Part shown: positions 38,773 to 48,270 of the stretch, in pieces
Numbering within the stretch: the stretch's first letter is position 1
How the letters are laid out: each line of letters begins with the position of its first letter
From: Mesobacillus maritimus
GTDB taxonomy: Bacteria > Bacillota > Bacilli > Bacillales > Cytobacillaceae
Length of the DNA stretch: 64,000 nt
Reading direction: 5' to 3'
NCBI RefSeq assembly: GCF_019749255.1
Contig: NZ_JACWFH010000035.1
Span: 62,001-126,000 of the forward strand
The notes under the pieces: model-generated
What the model saw: the letters and a program-made list of their open reading frames with translations, nothing else
Database searches by the model: none
What the model was told of the DNA's origin: nothing
Position numbers and translations under genes: made by a program

Positions 38773-39222
38773 ATGGCGAATGGGAAACATACAATTGAAC
38801 TTCCAGTTTCAATCGAAAAAATTTGGACGTACATAAGCGATATTGATAACTGGGCTGCTACAGTACCTGGTTATGAAGAACATGAGATTGTGAACGAAAA
38901 ACAATCGACATGGGCAATTAAAGGGGATATAGGGATATTAAAGAAAACAGCCAAACTGAAGGTTGATATCAAGGAATGGGTTGAACCAAGAAAAGTAGCC
39001 TTCCATTTTAGGAGTCTTTCAGAGGATTTTGTTGGGAAAGGGCATTATGAAGCAGATGTGATTGATAACAATCATACACGGATAACAGGTTATCTTGAGA
39101 TTGAGCCTGTATCCACAAAAGGCCCACTTGCTACCATGCAAAAGACGGTATTAAAAAAATTCGTCCCGAAAACAACAAAGGATATTACAACCGCAGTTGC
39201 CAATCAAATCAAAACAGTGTAA
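38773..39222 (+). CDS. CoxG/SRPBCC family protein
   Basis: A 149-residue SRPBCC-fold protein of the CoxG (carbon monoxide dehydrogenase subunit G-like) group. The opening ELPVSIEKIWTYISDIDNWAATVPGYEE is the family signature, followed by a beta-rich body. No Cox enzyme genes are nearby, so a lipid- or ligand-binding role independent of CO oxidation is likely. GAGGTG precedes the ATG. It forms a single-gene unit with a terminator. Confidence 0.87.
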   Translation: MANGKHTIELPVSIEKIWTYISDIDNWAATVPGYEEHEIVNEKQSTWAIKGDIGILKKTAKLKVDIKEWVEPRKVAFHFRSLSEDFVGKGHYEADVIDNNHTRITGYLEIEPVSTKGPLATMQKTVLKKFVPKTTKDITTAVANQIKTV

Positions 39223-39241
39223 TAAAAGGTAGTTTTATAAC

Positions 39242-39287
39242 GGAAGAGGCTCCCAATCTATAGATTGAGAGTCTCTTCCTATTTTTA
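39242..39287 (+). terminator. Terminator after coxG-like gene
   Basis: Stem GGAAGAG-CTC-CAATCT / AGATTG-GAG-CTCTTCC with two internal mismatches, then TATTTTTATTT. Confidence 0.85.
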
Positions 39288-39467
39288 TTTGAGTGACTTT
39301 ATTTCGTTGCCATGATTATACAACTAGTGCCACCAATTCAGTTGTCTTATTGATCAGAGTATGTTTTTCATTCAATTGGGCACCCTATTTAAGGATTGTG
39401 CTTAAGGTTGCTACAACCTTTCCTTTAACTTTACCTGTTCAATAAAATAATTTAAGGAGGAAAAGGA

Positions 39468-39998
39468 TTGGGTCGATTTGCTAGAGTATTCATGTTGACT
39501 GGAATATTTTTTATTCTTGTAACAATAGTTGGCTGTAATAATAGTGCGGAAAACAATAATATGAGTGGATATAGTACGATTATGGAAACGAACGATAATG
39601 ACAATGAGGAAATGATGATGGGAAAATACCCATTTCCAAATAAGGTTACTGAAAAAGGGAGCGGTGAAATTACGATTCATACACCAGCTGGCACCTCCGA
39701 AGATGGGAAAACGCCAGTGTTTTTTGTGGATGGTGATGATCGTCGGATACAAATTGGCATTGATGCAGAAGATTTCGATGGAAGTAGACAATCATTTGTG
39801 TTTGTAGATAAAACGTATGTAAGACCGGAACAGTTTGTTGACCGAAAAGATACATCAATAGGTTTACAAGGTTCTATGCTTAAGCCGGGAATACATACAA
39901 TCTCTTTTATCCAATTTGAAGAGGATGATCCTATTAATGGGAAGGTAACAAGTTACACTGAGGCAAAATATGCCGTAGAAAGAAAAGATCGCAAGTAA
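39468..39998 (+). CDS. Predicted lipoprotein, unrecognised
   Basis: A 176-residue lipoprotein. The signal peptide ends in VGC (cysteine near residue 23), followed by an Asn/Asp/Met-rich linker (24-55). The rest is a beta-rich domain (VTEKGSGEITIHTPAG, FVFVDKTYVRPEQF, GIHTISFIQFE) that resembles an immunoglobulin-like or sandwich fold. The TTG start has AAGGAGGAAAAGG upstream. No family is recognised. Confidence 0.8.
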   Translation: MGRFARVFMLTGIFFILVTIVGCNNSAENNNMSGYSTIMETNDNDNEEMMMGKYPFPNKVTEKGSGEITIHTPAGTSEDGKTPVFFVDGDDRRIQIGIDAEDFDGSRQSFVFVDKTYVRPEQFVDRKDTSIGLQGSMLKPGIHTISFIQFEEDDPINGKVTSYTEAKYAVERKDRK

Positions 39999-40036
39999 CC
40001 AATCATAAGGAATGTCAGAGACTCATACAATAAGCT

Positions 40037-40075
40037 TCAGGCGTGAAATCCCATAGGGCTTCACGCTATTTTTTT
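40037..40075 (+). terminator. Terminator after lipoprotein gene
   Basis: Stem GCGTGAA-CCC / GGG-TTCACGC with internal bulge, then TATTTTTTT. Confidence 0.8.
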
Positions 40076-40236
40076 ATGCTTTTGGGGATCGAATCCTATT
40101 GATAGTAAATGCTGTTTTCGAAAAGAATGTTGCTAAAACTTAAAAAGCCAAAGTAATTGTATCCCTGCCCCTGTGCTATCAATCTGGTTGAATGGTAAAA
40201 TAAAAGCATTAAATAGGCTATTAGGAGAGATTTAGC

Positions 40237-41832
40237 TTGAGAACAATCTATTCAAATGGAAACTTTTATACATTCAATTCACGTATTCCAAATGTACAGG
40301 CCGTTGTCACCGAGAATGGCCGTTTCATTGACATGGGCACAACGGAAGAAATTCTGCTTCAATGGGGTGGCACCTCTTGTGTTATAGATTTAGAAGGGAA
40401 CACCGTTACACCAGGTTTAATCGATAGTCACCTTCATCTTTCCATTATCGCAGATAGTCTTATCCATTTAGATTTAACGGGTGTCAGCTCCAAACATGAA
40501 ATGTTAATTAAAATCCAGGAACATACAAAGCTACTAAAACCAGATCAATGGCTATTAGGGATCGGTTGGGATGAAAATTTATTTACTGACGGAAGCATCC
40601 CAACGACTTCTGAACTGGATTTTGTAGCCCCAGGGAATCCTTTAATGCTAACAAGGGTTTGTCAACATGCTGCGGTTGTAAATAGCAAGGCTCTTAAAAT
40701 GAGTCAGTATCATCCAGCCATCACGGTTCCTGAAGGCGGAACAATTGTATTAGATGAGAGAACGAAGCAGCCGACTGGGTTGTTGCTTGAATCTGCAATG
40801 ACCTTGGTAAAACGGAATATTCCGGCCCACTCTTATGAAACATGGAAAGATGTCATGCGTAAAACTATGCATGTTGCCATGGAAAAGGGCTTAACAAGTG
40901 TCCATACGAATGATCCTCTTTACTTGGGAGGATTAGAAAAAACATGGAAGCTATTTGATGAGCTATTAAATGGAGAAAAAATTGGTTTGCGTAGTAATCT
41001 CTTAATCAACCATGAGTTTTTACCAGACTTAAAAGAGTTTGGAATGTATACAGGCTACGGGAACGATACGTTGCAAATTGGGGCAGTCAAAATCTTTGCA
41101 GATGGAGCTTTCGGAAGAAGGACCGCTCTTTTATCTGAACCCTATCAGGATGATCCTGAGAATTATGGGGATGCGATGTATGATCAGGAACATCTATATG
41201 ATATTGTCAGACGGTCTCGCAAGTTAGATATGCCCATTGCTGTTCATACGATTGGGGACAAAGCTTTGGAAAATGTTCTTGATGTGTTGGATCAATTTCC
41301 GCCAACCACTTATCGTGACAGATTAATTCATGCACAAGTTTTACGGGAAGAACTTATCCCACGTCTTTCTCATCCAAATCGAATCGCGGATATACAACCA
41401 CGCTTTTTAGCGAGTGATTTCCCGTGGGTCGAGGAACGTTTAGGAAAAGAAAGAATGAAGCTTTCGTATGCCTGGAAATCATTAATCGATGGTGGGGTCA
41501 TTTGTGCAGGGGGGTCGGATTCCCCGATTGAACCAGTCGATCCACTACTTGGAATTCATGCAGCCGTTACCCGTAAAAAACCAGGAGAAACGCATGATGG
41601 CTATTATCCAGAACAAAAGCTCACGATGAAGCAAGCTTTTCGCTTATTTACCGAACTTGGAGCATACCCGACAAATGAGGAAACAATAAAGGGGACAATT
41701 ACTAGAGGGAAATTAGCGGATATGACGGTTTACTCAGCCAACCCTTTCGAAATGGAAGACCCCGATGAACTATTAACCACGGATATTGAAATGACGATTA
41801 TTGGAGGAGAAATAAAATATCGAAAAAAATAA
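40237..41832 (+). CDS. Amidohydrolase family protein, YtcJ type
   Basis: A 531-residue metal-dependent hydrolase of the YtcJ (amidohydrolase_3) group. Metal ligands are in GLIDSHLHLS near residue 61, the probable carboxylated lysine region in QIGAVKIFADGAFG near 281, AVHTIGD near 334, IHAQVL near 369 and GGSDSPIEP near 425. Relatives release formamide or act on exo-amides; the substrate is unknown. Start is TTG with AGGAGAG upstream. It appears monocistronic. Confidence 0.9.
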   Translation: MRTIYSNGNFYTFNSRIPNVQAVVTENGRFIDMGTTEEILLQWGGTSCVIDLEGNTVTPGLIDSHLHLSIIADSLIHLDLTGVSSKHEMLIKIQEHTKLLKPDQWLLGIGWDENLFTDGSIPTTSELDFVAPGNPLMLTRVCQHAAVVNSKALKMSQYHPAITVPEGGTIVLDERTKQPTGLLLESAMTLVKRNIPAHSYETWKDVMRKTMHVAMEKGLTSVHTNDPLYLGGLEKTWKLFDELLNGEKIGLRSNLLINHEFLPDLKEFGMYTGYGNDTLQIGAVKIFADGAFGRRTALLSEPYQDDPENYGDAMYDQEHLYDIVRRSRKLDMPIAVHTIGDKALENVLDVLDQFPPTTYRDRLIHAQVLREELIPRLSHPNRIADIQPRFLASDFPWVEERLGKERMKLSYAWKSLIDGGVICAGGSDSPIEPVDPLLGIHAAVTRKKPGETHDGYYPEQKLTMKQAFRLFTELGAYPTNEETIKGTITRGKLADMTVYSANPFEMEDPDELLTTDIEMTIIGGEIKYRKK

Positions 41833-42018
41833 CTACCATTTGAAAAAATATGATGTTGAGGATGTTAGCAATAATCTTTACGCAAATAGCACTATAAAAA
41901 TAAGCCATTGGATTCACCGTTTTTTTAGTCTTTTTTATCCATTCCCTTTAATTACTAACTCCTATATGATTAGGATTAACAAATGACGTACTAGCTGAAG
42001 AGGGAAGAAGGAGGGACC

Positions 42019-42804
42019 ATGGTGAACACGGATCAGGCCTTTGAATTATTAAAGGACGCAGGAGTTGCAGAAGATGTAGGAATTCTAACCGTTAGACGTT
42101 GGCTACTTGAACGTAAGGTGAAATATGCCCCATCCAAGCGTAGAGAATCAGGATACATCCTCGATGATACGGATCAAGCCATTAATCTATTGATGGACGC
42201 CGGTGTTGCTTCTAGTACAGGGATGGAAATTGTTAAACGATGGCTCCGTGAAGGAAGGATTCAAAATGTTGGGGAAGGAAAGCAGCTGTCCGAATACATT
42301 TCAAGTGAAAAGGATGCTAAGCAATACTCAACGAATCTCTCAAATCAAGAAAGAGTCATTCGCCAATTAAAAGCAAAATTAAAAGCACAAGACGAGCATA
42401 TAAAGGGTTTAGAAGAGCTCCATGAAAATTCAGTTAATAGACTTCTTCAGCAAAAAGAGCAATACAGAAAAGAAATTGTCCAATTAGAAAATGAAAATCG
42501 GGAAATACAGCAAGAAACTAGTGCTTTAATGAAAGAAAACATTGAGTTACGAAAGGAAATATTAAGGTTAAAAGAAGAGCTCTATAAAGGGAATAAAAAA
42601 GAGCCTGAGAAGACGCCACAACGACCTATGAAATCACCTAATTATCGACAAAAGTTAGGACTATCAAAAACAGCCAGTCCGAAAGAAGTAGTGGCAAGCT
42701 ATAAAAAATTACTGAAAATAACCCATCCAGACGCTGGTGGACATGAAGCAGCTTTTCATTATATTAAATCTGATTATGACCAGTTTAGAAGTACATTGAA
42801 ATAG
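42019..42804 (+). CDS. J-domain protein with two N-terminal HTH-like repeats and a coiled coil
   Basis: A 261-residue protein of unusual layout. Residues 5-51 and 52-98 are tandem copies of one unit (DQAFELLKDAGVAEDVG... / DQAINLLMDAGVASSTG...), each with a TVRRWLLE or IVKRWLRE helix like the recognition helix of excisionase/MerR winged HTH domains. Residues about 105-195 form a long coiled coil. Residues 208-261 are a J-domain with the HPD tripeptide (near 236-238), so it should stimulate a DnaK-type Hsp70. GAAGGAGGG precedes the ATG. DNA binding is inferred from the repeats; the function is not known. Confidence 0.82.
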   Translation: MVNTDQAFELLKDAGVAEDVGILTVRRWLLERKVKYAPSKRRESGYILDDTDQAINLLMDAGVASSTGMEIVKRWLREGRIQNVGEGKQLSEYISSEKDAKQYSTNLSNQERVIRQLKAKLKAQDEHIKGLEELHENSVNRLLQQKEQYRKEIVQLENENREIQQETSALMKENIELRKEILRLKEELYKGNKKEPEKTPQRPMKSPNYRQKLGLSKTASPKEVVASYKKLLKITHPDAGGHEAAFHYIKSDYDQFRSTLK

Positions 42805-42846
42805 ATAGGATGAATTGTTTTATTTTATGATACATCATACATAAAT

Positions 42847-42884
42847 AACCCGCACGATGAGGGGAATCCTCGTGGCGGGTTTTC
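42847..42884 (+). terminator. Terminator of the J-domain gene
   Basis: Stem AACCCGC-CGATGAGG / TCCTCGTG-GCGGGTT with a 4-base loop, then TTCC. Confidence 0.75.
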
Positions 42885-42943
42885 CATGTTTGAATGAAGT
42901 GCTGTTTTCGTGAAAGTAAGGTTTGAGGAAGGAGCCAAAAGAA

Positions 42944-44212
42944 TTAAAGAAGGACTCTTTCCACTTCTAATGGTTGAAGGGCGTTGGTGTTATTAATGTA
43001 TATAAATGCATCATACCGTTCGCTCATAATAGATGGAACATAGTTTCCATATTGCTCATACCTAGGATTATAAACAACTCCAATTGCACGGTGACCAATG
43101 CTGTCGGTGTAGCTATCATGATTATTTTTATCGAAAATTAAGAGTTTGTCATGCGGACCAGCTTTATGCATCACATCCTCCCAGCTTCCTTCTTGAGCAG
43201 GAGGGACAATCATTCGTTCAAAATCTACCCCCCATTCATCTGCCGCAATGACGGTCCCGCGATGGGTACCGAATCCAACGATAAACACCTCATCGTCGGC
43301 ATTTTGTTCTCGCAAAAGCTGCCCGACATTTACCATCCCTACTTCAGCCATATCAGTTGCACGTGCGTCCCCAACATGGGTATTGTGCTCCCAAACAATC
43401 CCTTTCGCCTTTTCTCCATAAAAGGAGCTAATTTTATTCAGGACTTCTACCATATGCCGGTCACGAATATTCCATGATTCTGTATCATCAGTGACCATTG
43501 TTCGATAGTAATTTTCAGCATTTGCAGCCACAATTGCATTCACTTCGAGGTTCAATTTGCCTTCTTCATAGTAACTTGTGTATTTTTTCTTTTCTAATGT
43601 TATCTCAGTGAGCAGTTTGACTACTTCATCCTTGCAATCCTCAGAGTAAAATGAGCCTGATACACCATAGAGCTGAGGGTCACGGTTAAAGGGTTCAAAA
43701 CAAGCGAAGGCTTTTTTGGCTGTTTCAAGATCAGGAGAATTGGTTTTCTCCAAATACTTAATGATTTCTTCCATTGATTCCCATAAACTATAAACATCAA
43801 CCCCGTAAAAGCCCACCTGCTCTTCTTTTGGCCTATCCTGATTATAGGTTTTCATCCATTCAATTAAATCAATTAACTCCTCATTTGCCCACATCCAAGC
43901 AGGCCAACGTCCAAAAGCGGTCAGGGCCTCTCGTGCATTCTTATATCGGTTATCATAGCTTTTTATATACCGATTAATATGTTGACAAGCTGGCCAGTCG
44001 CCTTCGACAGCGATAAAAGTAAAGCCCTTTTCTTGGATAAGTTGTTTGGAGAGCTTGGCCCGAATTTGATAATATTCGGATGTGCCATGAGAGGATTCTC
44101 CCAGTAAAACAAATTTAGCCTCAGCCACTTTTTTCATTAGTGGACTGTAGTCATTGAAATCTTTTAGTGGAATGGCATCCTTTTTTATACTTTCAACTAA
44201 TTTATGATTCAT
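42944..44212 (-). CDS. Erythromycin esterase family protein
   Basis: A 422-residue member of the EreA/EreB-like family. Catalytic-type motifs: LLGESSHGTSEYY near residue 32 (Glu and His), AVEGDWPAC near 70, GFYGVDVY near 137, WEHNTHVGDAR near 274 and GFGTHRGTV near 303. True macrolide esterases are a minority; most chromosomal members have unknown substrates, so resistance should not be assumed. ATG 44212 is chosen because GGAGGGGG lies upstream; TTG 44227 overlaps that site. It follows the next gene by 21 bp on the minus strand, probably cotranscribed. Confidence 0.88.
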   Translation of the reverse strand: MNHKLVESIKKDAIPLKDFNDYSPLMKKVAEAKFVLLGESSHGTSEYYQIRAKLSKQLIQEKGFTFIAVEGDWPACQHINRYIKSYDNRYKNAREALTAFGRWPAWMWANEELIDLIEWMKTYNQDRPKEEQVGFYGVDVYSLWESMEEIIKYLEKTNSPDLETAKKAFACFEPFNRDPQLYGVSGSFYSEDCKDEVVKLLTEITLEKKKYTSYYEEGKLNLEVNAIVAANAENYYRTMVTDDTESWNIRDRHMVEVLNKISSFYGEKAKGIVWEHNTHVGDARATDMAEVGMVNVGQLLREQNADDEVFIVGFGTHRGTVIAADEWGVDFERMIVPPAQEGSWEDVMHKAGPHDKLLIFDKNNHDSYTDSIGHRAIGVVYNPRYEQYGNYVPSIMSERYDAFIYINNTNALQPLEVERVLL

Positions 44213-44233
44213 CTTAACCCCCTCCAATAATGG

Positions 44234-44611
44234 TTATTGTTTATACACAGCATTGTAGGAATTTTCACCAGCATGTACAGATAAAAGGGTATCTGCATAG
44301 CCAACCAGACGATTAACAATTTCATCTGAAAGGGCATAAACTAGACGGTTCAGTTTGTTATTAAAGAGAGCAGGATCGTCGAAGATAATTGTCGTATTGA
44401 TAAAAATTTCTTTATTGTCAAAGATATTGTATTGAATAATGGCTTTAGCTGCGGCACCGCCAGTTGAAGGGTCTTTGTAGTTGGGTAAAAAGATATACCA
44501 TTCCTCTGCAGACGGAGACCGGAAATTTTTTGTGTACGTCATTCTTTGTATTTCCACATCAATCATTTTTTTTAATTCATCATCCAATACGTCCACTACA
44601 TGATCGTCCAA
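44234..44611 (-). CDS. Hypothetical protein, about 125 residues
   Basis: A protein without a recognised family. It contains EIQRMTYTKNFRSPSAEEWYIFLPNY (in part) and AKAIIQYNIFDNKEIFINTTIIFDDPALFNNK, a likely alpha/beta fold. The start is uncertain: TTG 44611 has AAGAGGGTG upstream, while the frame extends to TTG 44653. It is the first gene of a two-gene unit with the erythromycin-esterase-family gene. Confidence 0.65.
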   Translation of the reverse strand: MDDHVVDVLDDELKKMIDVEIQRMTYTKNFRSPSAEEWYIFLPNYKDPSTGGAAAKAIIQYNIFDNKEIFINTTIIFDDPALFNNKLNRLVYALSDEIVNRLVGYADTLLSVHAGENSYNAVYKQ

Positions 44612-44653
44612 GACAACACACCCTCTTCTTAAATCAATTGACTCTTTCCTCAA

Positions 44654-45149
44654 ACTAGGTTGCTTCTAAAGGAAAAACATTAACCTGAGCTCATTCTTGG
44701 TTAGCTACAAAAAAATTACAAATGAGAAAAGAGCTTGCAAACGAGATGAACGCTTAAGAACTGGGGGAGGTCACGCTACCATTAGCTTTAGAGTTTTAGC
44801 ATCTCGAAAACAACCATTCAAATAAAGTTCCCCATACCATAGTGTTTTCATAAGGAAAGGGTTTTAACCGACAGTAGAGGGGAGATTGTTTGTAAATTAG
44901 TGGCTCTCTTTTTCCTTTTAGTGAATGAAGGGCATGTATATAAATACAGAAAAAAGGGATTAAATAAAAAATGAATCGACGAATTGTCGATTCATTCTGT
45001 ACGTACTTTTTGTTTTCTAATTAGCTAACAAAGGATGAAAAGTAAAATGGTTTTTAATAGAATAGAATTGATAACGCTTGCATTTTCGTTTTAAGGAAAA
45101 TGTCATTTACCCTTGAATCTACCTATCTGAATGTGCGAAAGAATAAGCC
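44654..45149. other. Gene-free stretch between two minus-strand units
   Basis: No gene supported. It contains the xylR terminator (44961-44995) and TGATAACGCTTGCA at about 45070, which matches the CcpA site with one difference but lies downstream of xylR, where a role is unclear. Confidence 0.45.
44961..44995 (-). terminator. Terminator of xylR
   Basis: On the minus strand, stem ATGAATCGAC / GTCGATTCAT with a 5-base loop, followed by TTTTTATTTA. Confidence 0.75.
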
Positions 45150-46304
45150 TTAGCGCTGTATTTTCATGGATTTTATACGTAAAAAATTCCGAATGCTTAC
45201 AGCTGATGCACCCAATAAGGTTGCCTGATCTCCAAGAGTTGAATTCCGCAGTTCAACATCTTCATTAATAAAACTGTTAAGATTGCTATTGATTTTCTCG
45301 AGAAAATCAGGAATTTCACGAGTTAACCTACTTTTAAGAAAAATGACGCCCGGACTAAAGGCGGTTGTCACATTATTAATTCCTATCGCTAAGTATTTTG
45401 CGGCTCTATCAATTAACTCAGTCACTTTAGGATCCTTTGTCAAATAAGCACTTTTAAGTTGAGCAATGGTTGTTTCGGTGGGTTGGTTTCCTTCAGTAAA
45501 GAATTCGAGAATTGACTTTTCAGAACAGTATTGTTCAAGGCAACCACGATTTCCACAGGGACATGGTTTTCCATCAGGAAAGAGAATCTTATGTCCAATT
45601 TCACCACTGAAGCCTCTTTCACCAGTATAAAGTTCCCCATCAATAATAATTCCGGCTCCAATCCCAGAGTGGATACTGATGCTAACTAAATTTTTATAGT
45701 TTGATGAGTAGGTTTGCTCAGCAATCGCTGAAAGATTTGCTTCGTTTTCGATAAAGATAGGAATTCCGAGACGGTTCCCTAAGACCTCACATATATTTAA
45801 TTTCGCTAAATCATAGTAAGGAGTAAACACAATTGAATTATCATACACAACACCATGAATGGCAATGGTAATCCCAACAATACCATAGCTTGTTTTGGGG
45901 ATCATCTGCTGATAATCTATGACAACGTTTTCAATTTTGTCGATAAGCGTTTCTCTATTAATCTTATCTTCTATAATTTGCTCAGTAATAATTTCACCGT
46001 CAAGATAGGTAAGCATCGTAGCGATGTAATTATAACCGATGTCAAAGCTTAAGCTAACCCCTGCATGTTTATTCAATTCTAGCATAATTGGTCGTCGGCC
46101 ACCGGAGGTCGTACTGTCACCAATGCCAATTTCATGGACAAGATTGGTTTCTGTTAGCTTTCTTACAATCTCAGAAACAGACGCTTTGCTTAAATGCGTA
46201 TTATTCGCAACGGCTGCACGTGAGAGTGGTCCTTGATTCACAATATGTTCGAGAACAATTGTTTCGTTCATCTCACGTATTGCGTATTTATCTACGAATA
46301 CCAT
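45150..46304 (-). CDS. xylR: Xylose repressor XylR (ROK family)
   Basis: A 384-residue ROK repressor. The N-terminal winged helix covers about 10-75 (GPLSRAAVANNTHLSKASVSEIV in part); the sugar-kinase-like body follows, with IENEANLSAIAE near 190 and the zinc motif CPCGNRGCLEQYC near 248-260. It binds xylose and then leaves its operator. The operator at 46417 sits 113 bp from its start, in front of the divergent symporter gene. Assignment to XylR rests on this operator plus the adjacent xylose genes. GGGGGATC lies upstream of the ATG. Confidence 0.88.
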   Translation of the reverse strand: MVFVDKYAIREMNETIVLEHIVNQGPLSRAAVANNTHLSKASVSEIVRKLTETNLVHEIGIGDSTTSGGRRPIMLELNKHAGVSLSFDIGYNYIATMLTYLDGEIITEQIIEDKINRETLIDKIENVVIDYQQMIPKTSYGIVGITIAIHGVVYDNSIVFTPYYDLAKLNICEVLGNRLGIPIFIENEANLSAIAEQTYSSNYKNLVSISIHSGIGAGIIIDGELYTGERGFSGEIGHKILFPDGKPCPCGNRGCLEQYCSEKSILEFFTEGNQPTETTIAQLKSAYLTKDPKVTELIDRAAKYLAIGINNVTTAFSPGVIFLKSRLTREIPDFLEKINSNLNSFINEDVELRNSTLGDQATLLGASAVSIRNFLRIKSMKIQR

Positions 46305-46379
46305 TATGATCCCCCTATTTCTTCCATTGTTATTATTTTAGCACAAAAAAGTGAGTTGTCTATTTTTGTTTTGAAACCG

Positions 46380-46408
46380 TTGACAAAAAAACAGAACGGG
46401 TTTATGAT
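46380..46408 (+). promoter_or_regulatory. Sigma-A promoter of the xyloside symporter gene
   Basis: TTGACA (46380-46385), 17 bp, TATGAT (46403-46408); the predicted start is at about 46415, at the edge of the XylR operator. Confidence 0.85.
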
Positions 46409-46416
46409 TTTTAATA

Positions 46417-46439
46417 GTTAGTTCATTGAACGAACTAAC
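46417..46439. promoter_or_regulatory. XylR operator
   Basis: GTTAGTTC-N7-GAACTAAC, a perfect 8-bp palindrome of the TTAGTT...AACTAA type bound by Bacillus XylR. It overlaps the predicted transcription start, so bound XylR should block initiation. Confidence 0.9.
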
Positions 46440-46773
46440 AAAGTGTGAAGGAAGGAAATGAATTCTAGCTTCATAGAAGAAACATTGTATTAAGATGGCA
46501 TACCAATGTGGTTTTGATCGTTTTAAACCATTTTATGTAACCGTTCTTAAATCTTAAGATTTTATGTTTCAATGAAGGATATGATAAAGACAAAACACCC
46601 AGTATGCATTTGCATACATAATTTTAATAGATTTATTACTTATATTTGTAAGCAGTTCCAGGGATTTAGAATGATGTTTTTTAAAACTCTATAACGTAAC
46701 CGCTACAGTATTCAAATTTTGTTTGTGAGGTTACCAAAAAGTTAGTGATAAAAATATAGAAGGTGATGACATT
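46440..46773 (+). other. Long untranslated leader of the symporter transcript
   Basis: About 330 bases between operator and start codon hold no open frame of note. TGTAACCGTTCTTA at 46536-46549 matches the CcpA consensus with one difference and may act as a roadblock. TATGCATTTGCATA near 46602 is a perfect palindrome. No known riboswitch pattern was recognised. Confidence 0.5.
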
Positions 46774-48204
46774 ATGGCTCAGGCACAAAAAGTTGAGTTT
46801 GGAAGTCCAGAAGTGACGGAAACAAGCGGCAATACAAAAGTAAGTAAATTAGAAAAGGTGGGCTATGCCTCAGGTGATTTAGCATGTAACCTTATCTATG
46901 CTACTGTTTCTACATATTTATTATTCTTTTATACCGATGTTTTTGGTATCTCTGCCGCTGCGGCAGGTACAATGTTCTTAGTAGTTAGGGTTTTCGATGC
47001 AATTAACGATCCAATCATCGGAAGTCTTGTAGATAGAACAAACACAAAGTATGGAAGATTTAGACCTTACTTGTTATATAGTGCAGTTCCCTTTGCCATT
47101 TTAGCAGTTCTTTGTTTTACAACTCCTGACTTCAATGAGTGGGGTAAGTTGGTTTATGCATATGTTACCTATACTTTGTTAACAGTTGTTTATACATTTA
47201 TTAATATTCCATATGGAGCTCTAACATCTGCGATGACCCGTGACAACGATGAAGTAGTCAGCATTACTTCTATTCGTATGATTTTCGCGAACATCGGTGG
47301 ATTAATTGTTTCCTTCTTTGTACCTTTCTTATCTTCATACATCGGAGATATGTCAGGCGATACAGCTCTTGGTTGGCAAATAACAATGGGAATTATGGGG
47401 GTTGTTGGAACCCTGCTTATCCTTTTCACTTTTAAATCAACAAAAGAACGTGTAAAAGTAGTAGAGGCTGGCGTGAAAATTAAACCAACTGATATTTTTG
47501 AACAGTTGCGTGTAAACCGTCCATTAGTTGTTTTAAGTATCTTCTTTATCATTATCTTTGGTGTGAATTCAGTTATTAACTCCGTGGGTATTTATTATGT
47601 TACGTACAATATGGATAGTCCTGATCTTGTTAAATGGTATGGCTTGATTGGTACGCTTCCAGCTTTTGTAATCCTGCCATTTATTCCTTGGTTAAATAAA
47701 AAGCTAGGAAAGAAAAAATTACTTTATATTTCCTTAGCTGTTACGATCGTTGGATTACTAGGTATCCTTATAACACCACCATCCGTAGTTTGGGCAATCA
47801 TGATATTCCGTTTGGTTGCGGCTGCAGGAGCTCTAACTGCTGGAGGATACATGTGGGCACTTATCCCCGAGACAATCGAATATGGTGAATACAAGACAGG
47901 AAAAAGAATGGGTGGACTTATCTACGCAATCGTTGGTTTCTTCTTTAAATTTGGTATGGCGCTTGGAGGAATCATCCCTGGTTTAGTTCTTACACAATTC
48001 GGTTATGTTGCAAACCAAGCTCAAACTCAATCTTCTTTAACGGGTATTTTGCTTACAACAACAGTTGTACCAATTGTCTTACTTGTGTTGGCGATGATTG
48101 ACATTAAGTTCTATAACCTTGATGACAAAACGTATGCAAAGGTTATTAGAGAATTAGAGAATCGTCAAAAAGTTAATGAACAAATATCAAATGGACAACT
48201 CTAA
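46774..48204 (+). CDS. GPH-family sugar:cation symporter, xylose/xyloside (XynP-like)
   Basis: A 476-residue symporter with twelve predicted helices and GPH motifs: GYASGDLACNLIYATVS near 30, DPIIGSLVDRTNTKYGRFRPYL near 77 (in part), and EYGEYKTGKRMGGL near 371. XylR-operator control and the neighbouring xylose genes suggest xylose or xylo-oligosaccharide uptake. In B. subtilis the XylR-controlled symporter is XynP, followed by beta-xylosidase XynB; no xynB follows here. GGTGATG precedes the ATG. Confidence 0.9.
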   Translation: MAQAQKVEFGSPEVTETSGNTKVSKLEKVGYASGDLACNLIYATVSTYLLFFYTDVFGISAAAAGTMFLVVRVFDAINDPIIGSLVDRTNTKYGRFRPYLLYSAVPFAILAVLCFTTPDFNEWGKLVYAYVTYTLLTVVYTFINIPYGALTSAMTRDNDEVVSITSIRMIFANIGGLIVSFFVPFLSSYIGDMSGDTALGWQITMGIMGVVGTLLILFTFKSTKERVKVVEAGVKIKPTDIFEQLRVNRPLVVLSIFFIIIFGVNSVINSVGIYYVTYNMDSPDLVKWYGLIGTLPAFVILPFIPWLNKKLGKKKLLYISLAVTIVGLLGILITPPSVVWAIMIFRLVAAAGALTAGGYMWALIPETIEYGEYKTGKRMGGLIYAIVGFFFKFGMALGGIIPGLVLTQFGYVANQAQTQSSLTGILLTTTVVPIVLLVLAMIDIKFYNLDDKTYAKVIRELENRQKVNEQISNGQL

Positions 48205-48210
48205 AATAGT

Positions 48211-48249
48211 AAAAAAACAGGCTATCAACATATGATAGCCTGTTTTTTG
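48211..48249. terminator. Bidirectional terminator between symporter and ATPase genes
   Basis: Stem AAAAAACAGGCTATCA / TGATAGCCTGTTTTTT, perfect over 16 bp, 6-base loop. Confidence 0.92.
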
Positions 48250-48270
48250 TTTGGCAGGAAAGCACATATT

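Noticed and set aside
42944-44212. Macrolide resistance determinant
   Set aside because: The family is broad and mostly of unknown substrate; sequence alone does not support a resistance call.
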